A stretch of 64,000 bases of DNA from Acinetobacter gerneri DSM 14967 = CIP 107464 = MTCC 9824 (lineage in GTDB: Bacteria > Pseudomonadota > Gammaproteobacteria > Pseudomonadales > Moraxellaceae). The position numbers were made by a program, and so were the translations under genes. Position 1 is the stretch's first letter, and every line of letters starts with the position of its first letter. The notes beneath the pieces are model-generated. The model made no database searches. It worked only from the letters and a program-made list of their open reading frames with translations, and was not told the origin of the DNA. Below are positions 19,042 to 27,200 of this stretch, one piece after another. The stretch is taken from NCBI RefSeq assembly GCF_000368565.1, contig NZ_KB849539.1:2381-66380 (forward strand). Direction: 5' to 3'.

Positions 19042-20712
19042 ATGAAATTACAAATAAAACTACTCACTGCGGCAATGACAACATTCATGGTTGCTGGATG
19101 TTCACAATTTCACAAGAATAATGCGCCAGTTTTAGAAGCAGCGCCTGTAATGCCAGCACCTGTGCATCAAGCCAACGCAGCACCTACGTTAGGTAAGTCT
19201 GTTCGGCATACTGGAGTAAGTGTACAACCTATGCTCTTTGGATATACCTATCAAGATGCACAGGGGGTAAATTATCAAGAATCATCTCCTCCAAATATCA
19301 ATACTGAACGATACCAAGACCTAGAACAAAACCCTGTACATGAAGTGGCTAAAGAACCTATATCTACATTTAGTATAGATGTGGATACAGGCAGTTATGC
19401 AAATGTGCGACGATATCTAGAAAGGGGTGGTCGTTTGCCACCAAAAGATGCTGTACGTGTAGAAGAAATGGTAAATTATTTTGACTATCATTATTCAAAT
19501 CCGACAGGACAACATCCATTTTCAGTCAATACTGAAATAGTAGATTCTCCTTGGCAAGCCAATGCTAAATTAATCAAAATTGGAATCAAAGCTAAAGACC
19601 TAGAGCAAAAAGAATTACCACCTGCAAATTTGGTATTTCTAATAGATGTTTCGGGCAGTATGGATGCAGAAGATAAGCTACCTTTGGTGAAAAAAACACT
19701 GAGACTTCTAACGGAACAACTTCGTCCACAAGATAAAGTGACTCTGATTACTTATGCTAGTGGTGAAAAGCTCGTATTAGAGCCAACTTCTGGCAATGAA
19801 AAAGATAAAATTCTAAAAGCGATTAATCAATTACAAGCCGGTGGTGCGACTTCTGGAGAAAAAGCGATTCAGATGGCATATAAAGAAGCCGAAAAATCAC
19901 TCATTAAAAATGGGATTAATCGAATTTTAATTGCAACAGATGGTGATTTTAATGTTGGTATAACGGATTTTGGAACGCTCAAAGCAATGGTCGCTGAAAA
20001 AAGAAAAAGTGGTATTTCATTGACGACATTAGGTTTTGGTACGGGTAATTATAATGAGAAATTGATGGAACAGTTGGCTGATGCTGGCGATGGAAATTAT
20101 AGCTATATTGATACTGAAAAAGAGGCTAAAAAGGTCTTACAGCGACAGCTTTCTTCGACGCTCGCGACGGTAGCCCAAGATGTCAAAATACAGGTTGAGT
20201 TTAATCCCGTGACGGTTAAAGAATATCGTTTAGTGGGTTATGAAAATCGCTTATTAAAAAATGAGGATTTTAAAAACGATAATGTTGATGCAGGAGATAT
20301 TGGTGCAGGACATACAGTTACTGCCTTTTATGAAATTATTCCTGCAGGGCAAAAGGGTTGGCTCGAAGATTCACGTTATCAAGCAAATACGAATTTAAAA
20401 GAAAGCAATAATAATAAAGAATATGCTTATTTGAACATGCGCTATAAACAGCCTAGTCAGACCAAGAGTATTCTATTGAGCCAAGCAATTCCAGTAACTT
20501 CAAAACCTTTGAGTCAAGCAAGTAGCGATACACGTTTTGCCGTCGCAGTCGCTGCATATGCACAGCAATTAAAGGGCGGTGCTTATAATGGTAATATGAA
20601 ATGGTCAGATATAGTTGGGTTGGCAGAGAAGTCAAAGTCAAATGATGAGTTTGGGTTGCGACAAGAGTTCATTGAGTTAGCAAAAATTGCTCAAAGTTTG
20701 AGTGCTAAATAA
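19042..20712 (+). CDS. VWA-domain lipoprotein, YfbK-like
   Basis: 556 residues. A lipoprotein signal peptide ends in VAGC (lipid-modified Cys20). Residues ~100-180 (PISTFSIDVDTGSYANVRRYL, GGRLPPKDAVRVEEMVNYF) are the von Willebrand-associated N-terminal domain of YfbK proteins. The VWA domain follows with the MIDAS motif DVSGS at 202-206 and further metal-site residues (ATDGDFNVG). The C-terminal ~170 residues match the DUF3520-type tail (AFYEIIP, FAVAVAAYAQQLKGG). It is probably anchored in the outer or inner membrane facing the periplasm; its partner is unknown. Transcribed alone. Confidence 0.88.
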   Translation: MKLQIKLLTAAMTTFMVAGCSQFHKNNAPVLEAAPVMPAPVHQANAAPTLGKSVRHTGVSVQPMLFGYTYQDAQGVNYQESSPPNINTERYQDLEQNPVHEVAKEPISTFSIDVDTGSYANVRRYLERGGRLPPKDAVRVEEMVNYFDYHYSNPTGQHPFSVNTEIVDSPWQANAKLIKIGIKAKDLEQKELPPANLVFLIDVSGSMDAEDKLPLVKKTLRLLTEQLRPQDKVTLITYASGEKLVLEPTSGNEKDKILKAINQLQAGGATSGEKAIQMAYKEAEKSLIKNGINRILIATDGDFNVGITDFGTLKAMVAEKRKSGISLTTLGFGTGNYNEKLMEQLADAGDGNYSYIDTEKEAKKVLQRQLSSTLATVAQDVKIQVEFNPVTVKEYRLVGYENRLLKNEDFKNDNVDAGDIGAGHTVTAFYEIIPAGQKGWLEDSRYQANTNLKESNNNKEYAYLNMRYKQPSQTKSILLSQAIPVTSKPLSQASSDTRFAVAVAAYAQQLKGGAYNGNMKWSDIVGLAEKSKSNDEFGLRQEFIELAKIAQSLSAK

Positions 20713-20835
20713 AACTAAATTTAATGATTTATAAAATTAATATCATCTCAATCAGTATTAACAATTTGGTGATTTGTACAGTTTGTGTTATATAAGCCTG
20801 CATCATTGTTATGCTAAATTTTTATGTAGGTTTAT

Positions 20836-21150
20836 ATGTTTCAAGACATACTTCTCCCAATGTATGACGACGACTATTATCCAGACATTTTAGTTGCCGA
20901 AGTTAAAAGTTTAATTGAAATTTTTGCAAAGAAAATTGCCAAAACTGATATGTCTGATATGGAAATTTATCATGTTGCGAGTTCAATTGTATCTGAAATC
21001 AATGAAATGAAACCTCAGTTTGAGGATTTGGATTCTTCGCTTGATGATACAGCGGCAGATTATATTGCTGAAGCAATGATGATGGTGGTGCAGGATGCAG
21101 GCTATATGGACATTGAAATGGAAGAGCTTGTATCAAATAGAGAGTGGTAA
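20836..21150 (+). CDS. Small acidic protein, probably DUF5713-like
   Basis: 104 residues, strongly acidic and helical, without signal peptide or membrane span. It begins MFQDILLPMYDDDYYPDILVAEVKSLIE, which resembles the MYDD-x-YYP-x-LV start of DUF5713 proteins as I recall them; the match was not tested. The remainder includes EINEMKPQFEDLDSSLDDTAADYIAE. AGGT lies upstream of the ATG. Function unknown. It sits between the VWA lipoprotein and a convergent secreted protein with no evident operon. Confidence 0.6.
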   Translation: MFQDILLPMYDDDYYPDILVAEVKSLIEIFAKKIAKTDMSDMEIYHVASSIVSEINEMKPQFEDLDSSLDDTAADYIAEAMMMVVQDAGYMDIEMEELVSNREW

Positions 21151-21196
21151 ACTCTCTATTTGTTTATCACACACATAAATCAAAGTATAAAAATAA

Positions 21197-21559
21197 TTAA
21201 CTGCCCAATTCGTCGAGTAGATCAGTTAGATGGCAGGTTTCATTTAAATGTTCTGCAACTATTTTATTAACTGTCATGTAATATTTCCCATTTTTTTCAT
21301 CAGCATATGCACTTACATATAGCCAAAATTTCTGATATTTTTCAACCAATTTTGATACTTTTTCTTGATCTTCAGCATGATTGAATTTAAGCAAAAATAG
21401 CGCATCAGCAGCTCTACAGGTGTGTAGATATAGCTGATTATCCTTTTGCACAACCGTTCCTGGAAATAGATCATAAAATCGATCGTCTTGTTGATCATCC
21501 GCATATAAGGTTGATGAAAAGAATAGGGCCGACAGGAGCACAAGGATGTATTTTTTCAT
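21197..21559 (-). CDS. Small secreted protein of unknown function
   Basis: 120 residues with a clear signal peptide (MKKYILVLLSALFFSSTLYA, cleavage before DDQQ). The mature part of ~100 residues has two Cys (TCRAAD and ETCHL) that could form a disulfide in the periplasm. I do not recognise the family. The start codon is only six bases from a MITE insertion at 21566, so its native promoter region has been displaced by the element. Confidence 0.65.
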   Translation of the reverse strand: MKKYILVLLSALFFSSTLYADDQQDDRFYDLFPGTVVQKDNQLYLHTCRAADALFLLKFNHAEDQEKVSKLVEKYQKFWLYVSAYADEKNGKYYMTVNKIVAEHLNETCHLTDLLDELGS

Positions 21560-21565
21560 GATTTA

Positions 21566-21843
21566 GGGTCTGTTGATATTTCAAATTGGTTGCGACGTGA
21601 GGAGTATACTCCGCAAGGTTTTTTAGGTGATATGAGGCGTAGATTGAGAAATTTAGTGATCTAAATGATCGAGCTACAACGAAATAGCATTAAAAAACAC
21701 TCTCGTCCCGAAGGGTTGTGGCTAAAAATATCACAGGCTTCGTTATGAAATTTGAAAATGGTTTCGCCATTCTCTGCATTTCATGCCTTGCCTGCTCAAT
21801 TTTAGCCGACAACGCAATTCAGTTGTGAAATGCCAACAGACCC
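21566..21843 (+). mobile_element. 278-bp MITE, copy 1
   Basis: Non-coding element bounded by imperfect inverted repeats starting GGGTCTGTTGATATTTCA and ending CAACAGACCC, flanked on both sides by TA. A second copy of the same length lies in opposite orientation at 55963-56240 and is nearly identical along its whole length. The TA flanks suggest insertion by an IS630/Tc1-type transposase. No ORF inside. Confidence 0.85.
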
Positions 21844-21893
21844 TATTCTTTATTGTATTGGATTTTGGAAATAATATTCTAACAAGCAGGCAT

Positions 21894-21914
21894 AAAAAAA
21901 CCAGCAAAAGCTGG
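21894..21914 (-). terminator. Terminator of tRNA-Leu copy 1
   Basis: Minus-strand CCAGC-TTTT-GCTGG followed by seven T residues, 24 bases beyond the tRNA 3' end. Confidence 0.85.
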
Positions 21915-21937
21915 ATCTCTTATTCACCACTAAAAAG

Positions 21938-22023
21938 TGGTGCCCGGGGCCGGACTCGAACCGGCACGCTTTGTGGGCGGGGGATTTTAAATCCCCTGTG
22001 TCTACCTATTTCACCACCCGGGC
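21938..22023 (-). tRNA. tRNA-Leu(TAA), copy 1
   Basis: 86 bases with a 7-bp acceptor stem GCCCGGG/CCCGGGC, discriminator A, encoded CCA, T loop GGTTCGAGTCC, long variable arm, and anticodon loop TTTAAAA giving anticodon TAA. It is identical in sequence to the copy at 24836-24921. Confidence 0.95.
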
Positions 22024-22239
22024 ATGTGCGCAATAATAGAGGACGAATGAAAACTTGGCAAGGGTAAATTGGATGGTTTGTTTTATTTTCATGCAATTGT
22101 GCTCACTCTTGATGGAAAAATAATGGTTTCTCAATTGTTTGCCTAAAATTTGTCACTTCTTTTTCATCAAAATGAGATCAGGGCTAAATATTTCCAAACT
22201 AGACTTTATTTGAAAAAACACTTAAAAATCTAGGGAAAA

Positions 22240-24009
22240 ATGATGTCTAAAAACATTTCACGTCGTGAATTGATCCAAAAATCACTTGCGGGTTTCGGGG
22301 CTTTGTCTGTTCCAGTGGTATTGACTGCATGTGGAGGGGATTCAAAAGATGAAGTTGTACCCAGTGTAAAAGCTGATTTTAAACATGGAGTGGCCAGTGG
22401 TGATCCATTGCAGGATCAAATCATTTTATGGACGCGGATCAGTCCACAGGACACAGCTGCACGCTTGCAGATCAATTGGGAAATTGCCAAAGATGAAAAG
22501 TTTAGCCAGCTTGTCAATTCGGGCAGTGTGGTCACATCGTCTGCACAGGATTTCACAGTTAAAATTGATGCCAATAAATTGGTTGCGGGACAACAGTATT
22601 TTTACCGTTTTAAATATGGAAATATAGTATCGCCAGTGGGTAAAACGAAAACCCTTCCGAGTACGACAAATAATGTGAAATTTGCTGTTTGTTCATGTTC
22701 AAATTATCCAGCAGGTTACTTCTATGTTTATCGTGAAATGGCTAAACAAAAGGTAGATGCGATTATCCATTTGGGTGATTATATTTATGAATATGGGCAG
22801 GATGGATATGCTGCAGAAGATGCAGTAAAGCTAGGTCGTACATTGCCAAGTGACAATAATAAAGAAATTATAAAACTTGATGATTATCGTAAAAGATATG
22901 CTTTATATCGTACGGATTTGGATTTGCAAGCAGCACACCAAACTACGCCTTTTATCGTGATTTGGGATGATCATGAGCTTGCAAATGATGCATGGAAAGA
23001 GGGAGCGGAAAATCATCAGGCTGATGAAGGAAGTTTTTTAGATCGTAAATTAGCAGCATTACAAGCTTACTTTGAATGGATGCCGATACGTCCAATTTCA
23101 GATCAAGATCATTTGAATATTTATCGACAGTTCAGCTATGGCAATTTAGTGCAACTCATGATGCTGGATACACGTATTTTGGCACGTGATAAGCAGCTCG
23201 ATTATGCTGATTATATGACTGCACAAGGTTTAAATATCACACAATTTCAGACAGATTTAACGAGTCAAACTCGGACACTGATGGGTTATACCCAGCGTGA
23301 TTGGTTGATGGCACAATTGGAAAGTAGCAAGGCAACATGGAATGTGATTGGGCAGCAGGTTTTGATGTCGAAAATGTGGATCCCTGCTGAATTATTGATG
23401 TCATTGGCAGCGATTACCAGTGGTGCTGTTGATGCAAATACGCTGATAAAAATGAATCAACAAATCACAGAACTTGTTACGTTAAAAGTACGATTATTAA
23501 AAGGGGATACGAGTTTAAGCGCTGTCGAAAAAGCACGTATAACAACCGTGGCTCCATACAATTTGGATGCATGGGATGGATATTTCTTTGAACGTGAAAT
23601 TTTATACAATAAATTGAAATCTTTAAATAAAAAAGTCGTGGTTCTGGCTGGAGATACGCACAATGCATGGTCTTCGGATTTGCACACAGCACAAGGGGAT
23701 TTTGTTGGGGTGGAGCTTGCAACGAGTTCAGTTTCATCACCGGGGATGGAAAAATATCTCAATATTTCGGATGATCAACTGAAGGCATTTGAATCTGCAT
23801 TTACCACCTTGATTGATGAGTTAAATTATGCCAACTTAAAGCAACGTGGTTATTTAAATGTCTCTTTTACAGCAGAAAAAATGCAAGCAGAATGGATTTT
23901 CGTCAATACCATCAAAGCTGCTGAATATTCAATTGATGATTCACGTACTAAAACACTTGAAATAGATAATAAATTTAACTTGATACAGCCTATTGCGAAA
24001 ACAGCATAA
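22240..24009 (+). CDS. phoD: PhoD-like alkaline phosphatase D, probably exported by Tat
   Basis: 589 residues. The N-terminus NISRRELIQKSLAGFGALSVPVVLTACGG has a twin-Arg motif and a lipobox-like LTAC, so it may be a Tat-exported lipoprotein. The PhoD N-terminal domain (FKHGVASGDPLQDQIILWTRISP) precedes the metallophosphatase core: HLGDYIYEYG, VIWDDHELANDAW, RDWLMAQLESSKATWNVIGQQ and VVLAGDTHNAWS. It likely releases phosphate from extracellular phosphodiesters or monoesters. Either of two adjacent ATG codons could be used after AGGG. The gene lies between two identical tRNA-Leu genes. A hairpin terminator follows. No Pho box could be confirmed. Confidence 0.9.
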   Translation: MMSKNISRRELIQKSLAGFGALSVPVVLTACGGDSKDEVVPSVKADFKHGVASGDPLQDQIILWTRISPQDTAARLQINWEIAKDEKFSQLVNSGSVVTSSAQDFTVKIDANKLVAGQQYFYRFKYGNIVSPVGKTKTLPSTTNNVKFAVCSCSNYPAGYFYVYREMAKQKVDAIIHLGDYIYEYGQDGYAAEDAVKLGRTLPSDNNKEIIKLDDYRKRYALYRTDLDLQAAHQTTPFIVIWDDHELANDAWKEGAENHQADEGSFLDRKLAALQAYFEWMPIRPISDQDHLNIYRQFSYGNLVQLMMLDTRILARDKQLDYADYMTAQGLNITQFQTDLTSQTRTLMGYTQRDWLMAQLESSKATWNVIGQQVLMSKMWIPAELLMSLAAITSGAVDANTLIKMNQQITELVTLKVRLLKGDTSLSAVEKARITTVAPYNLDAWDGYFFEREILYNKLKSLNKKVVVLAGDTHNAWSSDLHTAQGDFVGVELATSSVSSPGMEKYLNISDDQLKAFESAFTTLIDELNYANLKQRGYLNVSFTAEKMQAEWIFVNTIKAAEYSIDDSRTKTLEIDNKFNLIQPIAKTA

Positions 24010-24032
24010 TGTAATGTTTAACTAAAAGAAGT

Positions 24033-24067
24033 AGACAGGTAATAAGCGTTTTTATTACCTGTCTTTT
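24033..24067. terminator. Convergent terminator after phoD
   Basis: AGACAGGTAATAA / TTATTACCTGTCT hairpin with a T run in the plus direction, 24 bases after phoD. Confidence 0.85.
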
Positions 24068-24096
24068 CATTTTAATATTCATTCAATATTTAAAAA

Positions 24097-24735
24097 TTAA
24101 GTTGCATCCTCTGCGGACTCTGATTCGGTATCATCTTCTTCTTGGTCAGATTTACAATAATCAGAAGGGAGCTTCAAAAGCTCAGCGGGCTGATTTTGGA
24201 AAATAAATTCACGACGTACAGTTTCTTCCTCACGACCTGTTTCTGGATTGAGTTCATTCATATAGTTTACGATTTTCAGTACGCGGGCTTTGTACATCGC
24301 ATTTTTAAAGTTTTCAAATTGCGCGGGTTGATCGTCATGGAAGGGATCAGCAAAACTTTTATCATCGAGGAAAAACTCAACACGATCAGAATACTTGTCA
24401 TAAGCTTTCAGTTCGTCAGCACCATCTTCATCTTCGATAAGGAAGTAAGGCTTCTTGTTTGGATCTTTACAATTTAATGCCATGGAAATTTGCCAACGCT
24501 TAGAGGTGCGATTGCTGATATAGGCAAAGTGATGTTGATCTTTTTGAAAATACAAATACAGCCATTGGTCTTTGGGCAAATTTTTATAAAAATCTTCTTC
24601 CTGACCTTTTTTCATCGTTGCTAGATCAATTTTATTTTTATTTAATGCGATATGGTCTTCGCTCGGTGTATTTTGACAAGCACTTAAAAATAAAGTTGAA
24701 AAAGAAAGTATTAAGCAAGCTAATTTATTCTTCAT
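24097..24735 (-). CDS. Acinetobacter-type lipoprotein of unknown function
   Basis: 212 residues from MKNKLACLIL (an in-frame ATG four codons upstream is less likely). The signal peptide ends in LSAC, a good lipobox. The mature protein is acidic, with DQWLYLYFQKDQHHFAYISNRTSKRW and a two-Cys pattern, and ends in a very acidic tail (EEDDTESESAEDA). I do not recognise a named domain. It is convergent with phoD and upstream of neither an operon nor a clear regulatory site. Its own promoter region is close to a tRNA-Leu terminator. Confidence 0.65.
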   Translation of the reverse strand: MKNKLACLILSFSTLFLSACQNTPSEDHIALNKNKIDLATMKKGQEEDFYKNLPKDQWLYLYFQKDQHHFAYISNRTSKRWQISMALNCKDPNKKPYFLIEDEDGADELKAYDKYSDRVEFFLDDKSFADPFHDDQPAQFENFKNAMYKARVLKIVNYMNELNPETGREEETVRREFIFQNQPAELLKLPSDYCKSDQEEDDTESESAEDAT

Positions 24736-24780
24736 ATCATGTTCCATTGATTATTTTTTCTTATTATAAATTTTAGGCAT

Positions 24781-24801
24781 AAAAAAACCAGCTTTCGCTG
24801 G
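24781..24801 (-). terminator. Terminator of the tRNA-Cys / tRNA-Leu transcript
   Basis: Minus-strand CCAGCGAAAGCTGG followed by seven T residues, 35 bases beyond the tRNA-Leu 3' end; it resembles the terminator of the other tRNA-Leu copy. Confidence 0.85.
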
Positions 24802-24835
24802 ATCTTTTATTGACACCATCTTTAAAGATTAAAAA

Positions 24836-24921
24836 TGGTGCCCGGGGCCGGACTCGAACCGGCACGCTTTGTGGGCGGGGGATTTTAAATCCCCTGTGTC
24901 TACCTATTTCACCACCCGGGC
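24836..24921 (-). tRNA. tRNA-Leu(TAA), copy 2
   Basis: 86 bases identical to the copy at 21938-22023, with anticodon TAA and encoded CCA. It lies ten bases downstream of tRNA-Cys and probably shares its transcript. Confidence 0.95.
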
Positions 24922-24931
24922 TTTACCAAGT

Positions 24932-25005
24932 TGGAGGCGGAGGTCGGAATCGAACCGGCGTCCACGGAGTTGCAGTCCGCTGCATGACCACTCTGCCACC
25001 CCGCC
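24932..25005 (-). tRNA. tRNA-Cys(GCA)
   Basis: 74 bases. Acceptor stem GGCGGGG pairs with CTCCGCC (one G-U), discriminator is T as expected for Cys, CCA is encoded, and the anticodon loop CTGCAAC gives GCA. Confidence 0.95.
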
Positions 25006-25157
25006 TTGACTTGGTGATGCACATATTAGCAACCTTTGAAAAAAAAACAATAGTGTCATTGAATGATATGCACAGAAAAGCATCATATAGAATAAAATTG
25101 TCTAAATAATCATGTATTATTTGCAAAATTGATTCATATCTACTTTGGAGATGTGCC

Positions 25158-26006
25158 GTGGCATTAGTTTTAGATGGTCGTGCGTTGGCAAAACAAATTG
25201 AAGCTGATTTGTTAACTCGTGTTGAAGCTTTGAAAGCGAAAACAAATCGTACCCCAATTTTGGCAACAATTTTAGTCGGCGATGATGGAGCATCTGCGAC
25301 TTATGTACGTATGAAAGGGAATGCTTGCCGTCGTGTCGGTATGGATTCTTTGAAAGTTGAGTTGTCAAAAGAAACAACAACAGAACAATTATTGGCTGAA
25401 ATTGAAAAATTAAATGCCAATCCAGATGTGCATGGCATTTTGTTGCAACATCCAGTTCCAGAACAAATTGATGAGCGTGCATGTTTTGATGCCATTTCAC
25501 TTGAAAAAGATGTAGACGGTGTGACTTGTTTTGGCTTTGGTCGTATGGCAATGGGCGAAGCTGCTTATGGTTCTGCAACACCTGCAGGCATCATGACGAT
25601 TTTAAAAGAAAATAACATTGAAATCGCGGGTAAACATGCAGTTGTGGTTGGTCGTTCAGCTATTTTGGGTAAACCAATGGCAATGATGTTGTTGCAAGCC
25701 AATGCAACTGTGACGATCTGTCATAGCCGTACCCAAAATCTTCCTGAATTGGTCAAACAAGCGGATATTATTGTGGGTGCTGTTGGTAAGGCTGAACTCA
25801 TTCAAAAAGATTGGATCAAACAAGGTGCAGTTGTGGTTGATGCTGGCTTCCATCCACGTGATGGCGGTGGTGTAGGTGATATCCAATTGGTTGGAATCGA
25901 AGAAGTTGCAAGTGCTTATACACCTGTTCCAGGTGGTGTTGGTCCAATGACAATTACGACTTTGATTCGCCAAACTGTAGAAGCAGCAGAAAAAGCTTTA
26001 GGTTAA
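25158..26006 (+). CDS. folD: Bifunctional methylene-THF dehydrogenase / cyclohydrolase
   Basis: 282 residues. The GTG start ([15 protein letters not shown]) has GGAG seven bases upstream. Signatures are the catalytic Tyr-Lys pair in [42 protein letters not shown], the NADP-binding [18 protein letters not shown] and [11 protein letters not shown] near the C-terminus. It interconverts one-carbon tetrahydrofolate forms in the cytoplasm. The gene is divergent from the tRNA cluster and stands alone. No intrinsic terminator with a T run is obvious downstream; repeat hairpins are there instead. Confidence 0.97.
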   Translation: MALVLDGRALAKQIEADLLTRVEALKAKTNRTPILATILVGDDGASATYVRMKGNACRRVGMDSLKVELSKETTTEQLLAEIEKLNANPDVHGILLQHPVPEQIDERACFDAISLEKDVDGVTCFGFGRMAMGEAAYGSATPAGIMTILKENNIEIAGKHAVVVGRSAILGKPMAMMLLQANATVTICHSRTQNLPELVKQADIIVGAVGKAELIQKDWIKQGAVVVDAGFHPRDGGGVGDIQLVGIEEVASAYTPVPGGVGPMTITTLIRQTVEAAEKALG

Positions 26007-26040
26007 TAAGATCTAGAGTTGTTGTTCGATACGCGTAATC

Positions 26041-26138
26041 GTCATTCGCAACTGTTCGAGGCAGGACTACATTTGATATGAAATGTTTTTGCAATACGAA
26101 TGATTTGTTGATGGTATATAACGAGTTTTGCGAATGAC
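26041..26138. repeat. 98-bp inverted-repeat element downstream of folD
   Basis: Eleven-base perfect inverted ends GTCATTCGCAA (26041-26051) and TTGCGAATGAC (26128-26138) enclose a region with a smaller CATTT/AAATG hairpin. It looks like a small mobile or REP-like intergenic element. No coding potential is seen. Confidence 0.5.
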
Positions 26139-26148
26139 AATGGTTTTG

Positions 26149-26174
26149 CCTACTTTTCCCGAAAGAAAAGTAGG
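26149..26174. repeat. Strong hairpin CCTACTTTTC / GAAAAGTAGG
   Basis: Perfect 10-bp arms around a six-base loop (CCGAAA), without a T run afterwards. It may be a repeat-borne hairpin or a weak folD terminator. Confidence 0.55.
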
Positions 26175-26255
26175 TCGAACCGAAGGTTAATGAAGAATCA
26201 AAATTACAATGGAAAGACTCCGTTGTGTGGGTAAATCAATTAAATAAGAACGCAT

Positions 26256-26924
26256 ATGAGCTGTACTTTCCAATTTCAAAAAGCCCCAGAACATTTACTT
26301 CAAGCACTACACGAAGTGATTCCAAATTGTGAGTTAATTACTCAGCAGTTACCTGAAACGCCTATTTCACTTTGGTTGATTCCTCCTGTTTTTTCTAACG
26401 ATCGTTTGGATGATGAGGTGATTCGCCGTATTTGGAATGAAACACCGTATTGGATTTTTTGTTGGGCATCTGGCTTAGCGATGGCGCAGTGGTTACTGGC
26501 TGAACCACATCACGTGAAAGATAAAGTTGTTCTTGATTTTGGCGCAGGCTCAGGCGTGGTGGCAATTGCTGCAAAGATGGCGGGTGCGAAACGTGTAATA
26601 TGTTGTGATATTGATCAAATTAGTTTAGCTGCCAGTCGTGAAAATGCATTATTAAATGATGTAGAGCTTGAATATTTAGATGATTTATACAAAGCAGAAC
26701 AGGTCGATGTACTCCTAGCTGCCGATGTTTTATATGATCAATGCAATCGTTTTTTCTTAGATGAATTTTTAAAATTTGCACCAGAAGTTTGGGTTGCTGA
26801 TAGTCGTGTAAAAAACTTTAGCCATCCAAAATATCAAAAACTGGATGAGAGAAGTGCGACTACATGGCCTGATTTGGATGAAGCCAAAGAATTTCGAAAT
26901 GTGAGTTTTTATAAAACAGTGTGA
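26256..26924 (+). CDS. Class I SAM-dependent methyltransferase (PrmA / protein-lysine type)
   Basis: 222 residues. The central SAM motif VVLDFGAGSGVVAIAAKMAGAKRVI, the acidic CCDIDQISLAASRENALLN, and LLAADVLYDQ are typical of the group containing PrmA, ETFB lysine methyltransferase and nicotinamide N-methylase-like proteins. The N-terminal part (WNETPYWIFCWASGLAMAQWLL) resembles the ETFB-KMT branch. The target is probably a protein but cannot be assigned. No signal peptide. The gene follows a repeat-rich gap after folD and has no close partner. Confidence 0.8.
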   Translation: MSCTFQFQKAPEHLLQALHEVIPNCELITQQLPETPISLWLIPPVFSNDRLDDEVIRRIWNETPYWIFCWASGLAMAQWLLAEPHHVKDKVVLDFGAGSGVVAIAAKMAGAKRVICCDIDQISLAASRENALLNDVELEYLDDLYKAEQVDVLLAADVLYDQCNRFFLDEFLKFAPEVWVADSRVKNFSHPKYQKLDERSATTWPDLDEAKEFRNVSFYKTV

Positions 26925-27200
26925 AAGAAAGATTTCGCACTGTTTAAATAAAAATGTTGAAAATGAATGCTCTATTTTTATTATTATAAAAACATTAATT
27001 ATCAATAGATTGCTAAGAATTATTTTAAATGTCTATAAAATAAACATAAAATGATTATTGACGAAGCGCCATCTTGGAGTTTTTAATCAAGCTTCAAGTA
27101 TTTTTAAAAGATTAATAAATAACAGCTTAAAAGATGACAAATTCTAAATAAGTCCTTTATATCAAGAGCTGCCTAACCTTTTCAAACATAGGTAATTCAT

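Noticed and set aside
21566..21843. Attachment site or integron element
   Set aside because: No integrase or attC structure; the inverted ends, TA flanks and second copy fit a MITE.
24810..25109. Plus-strand frame containing GARGRTRTGTLCGRG, also seen near 21783-22067
   Set aside because: It is the translated opposite strand of tRNA-Leu and tRNA-Cys genes, a well-known false gene call.
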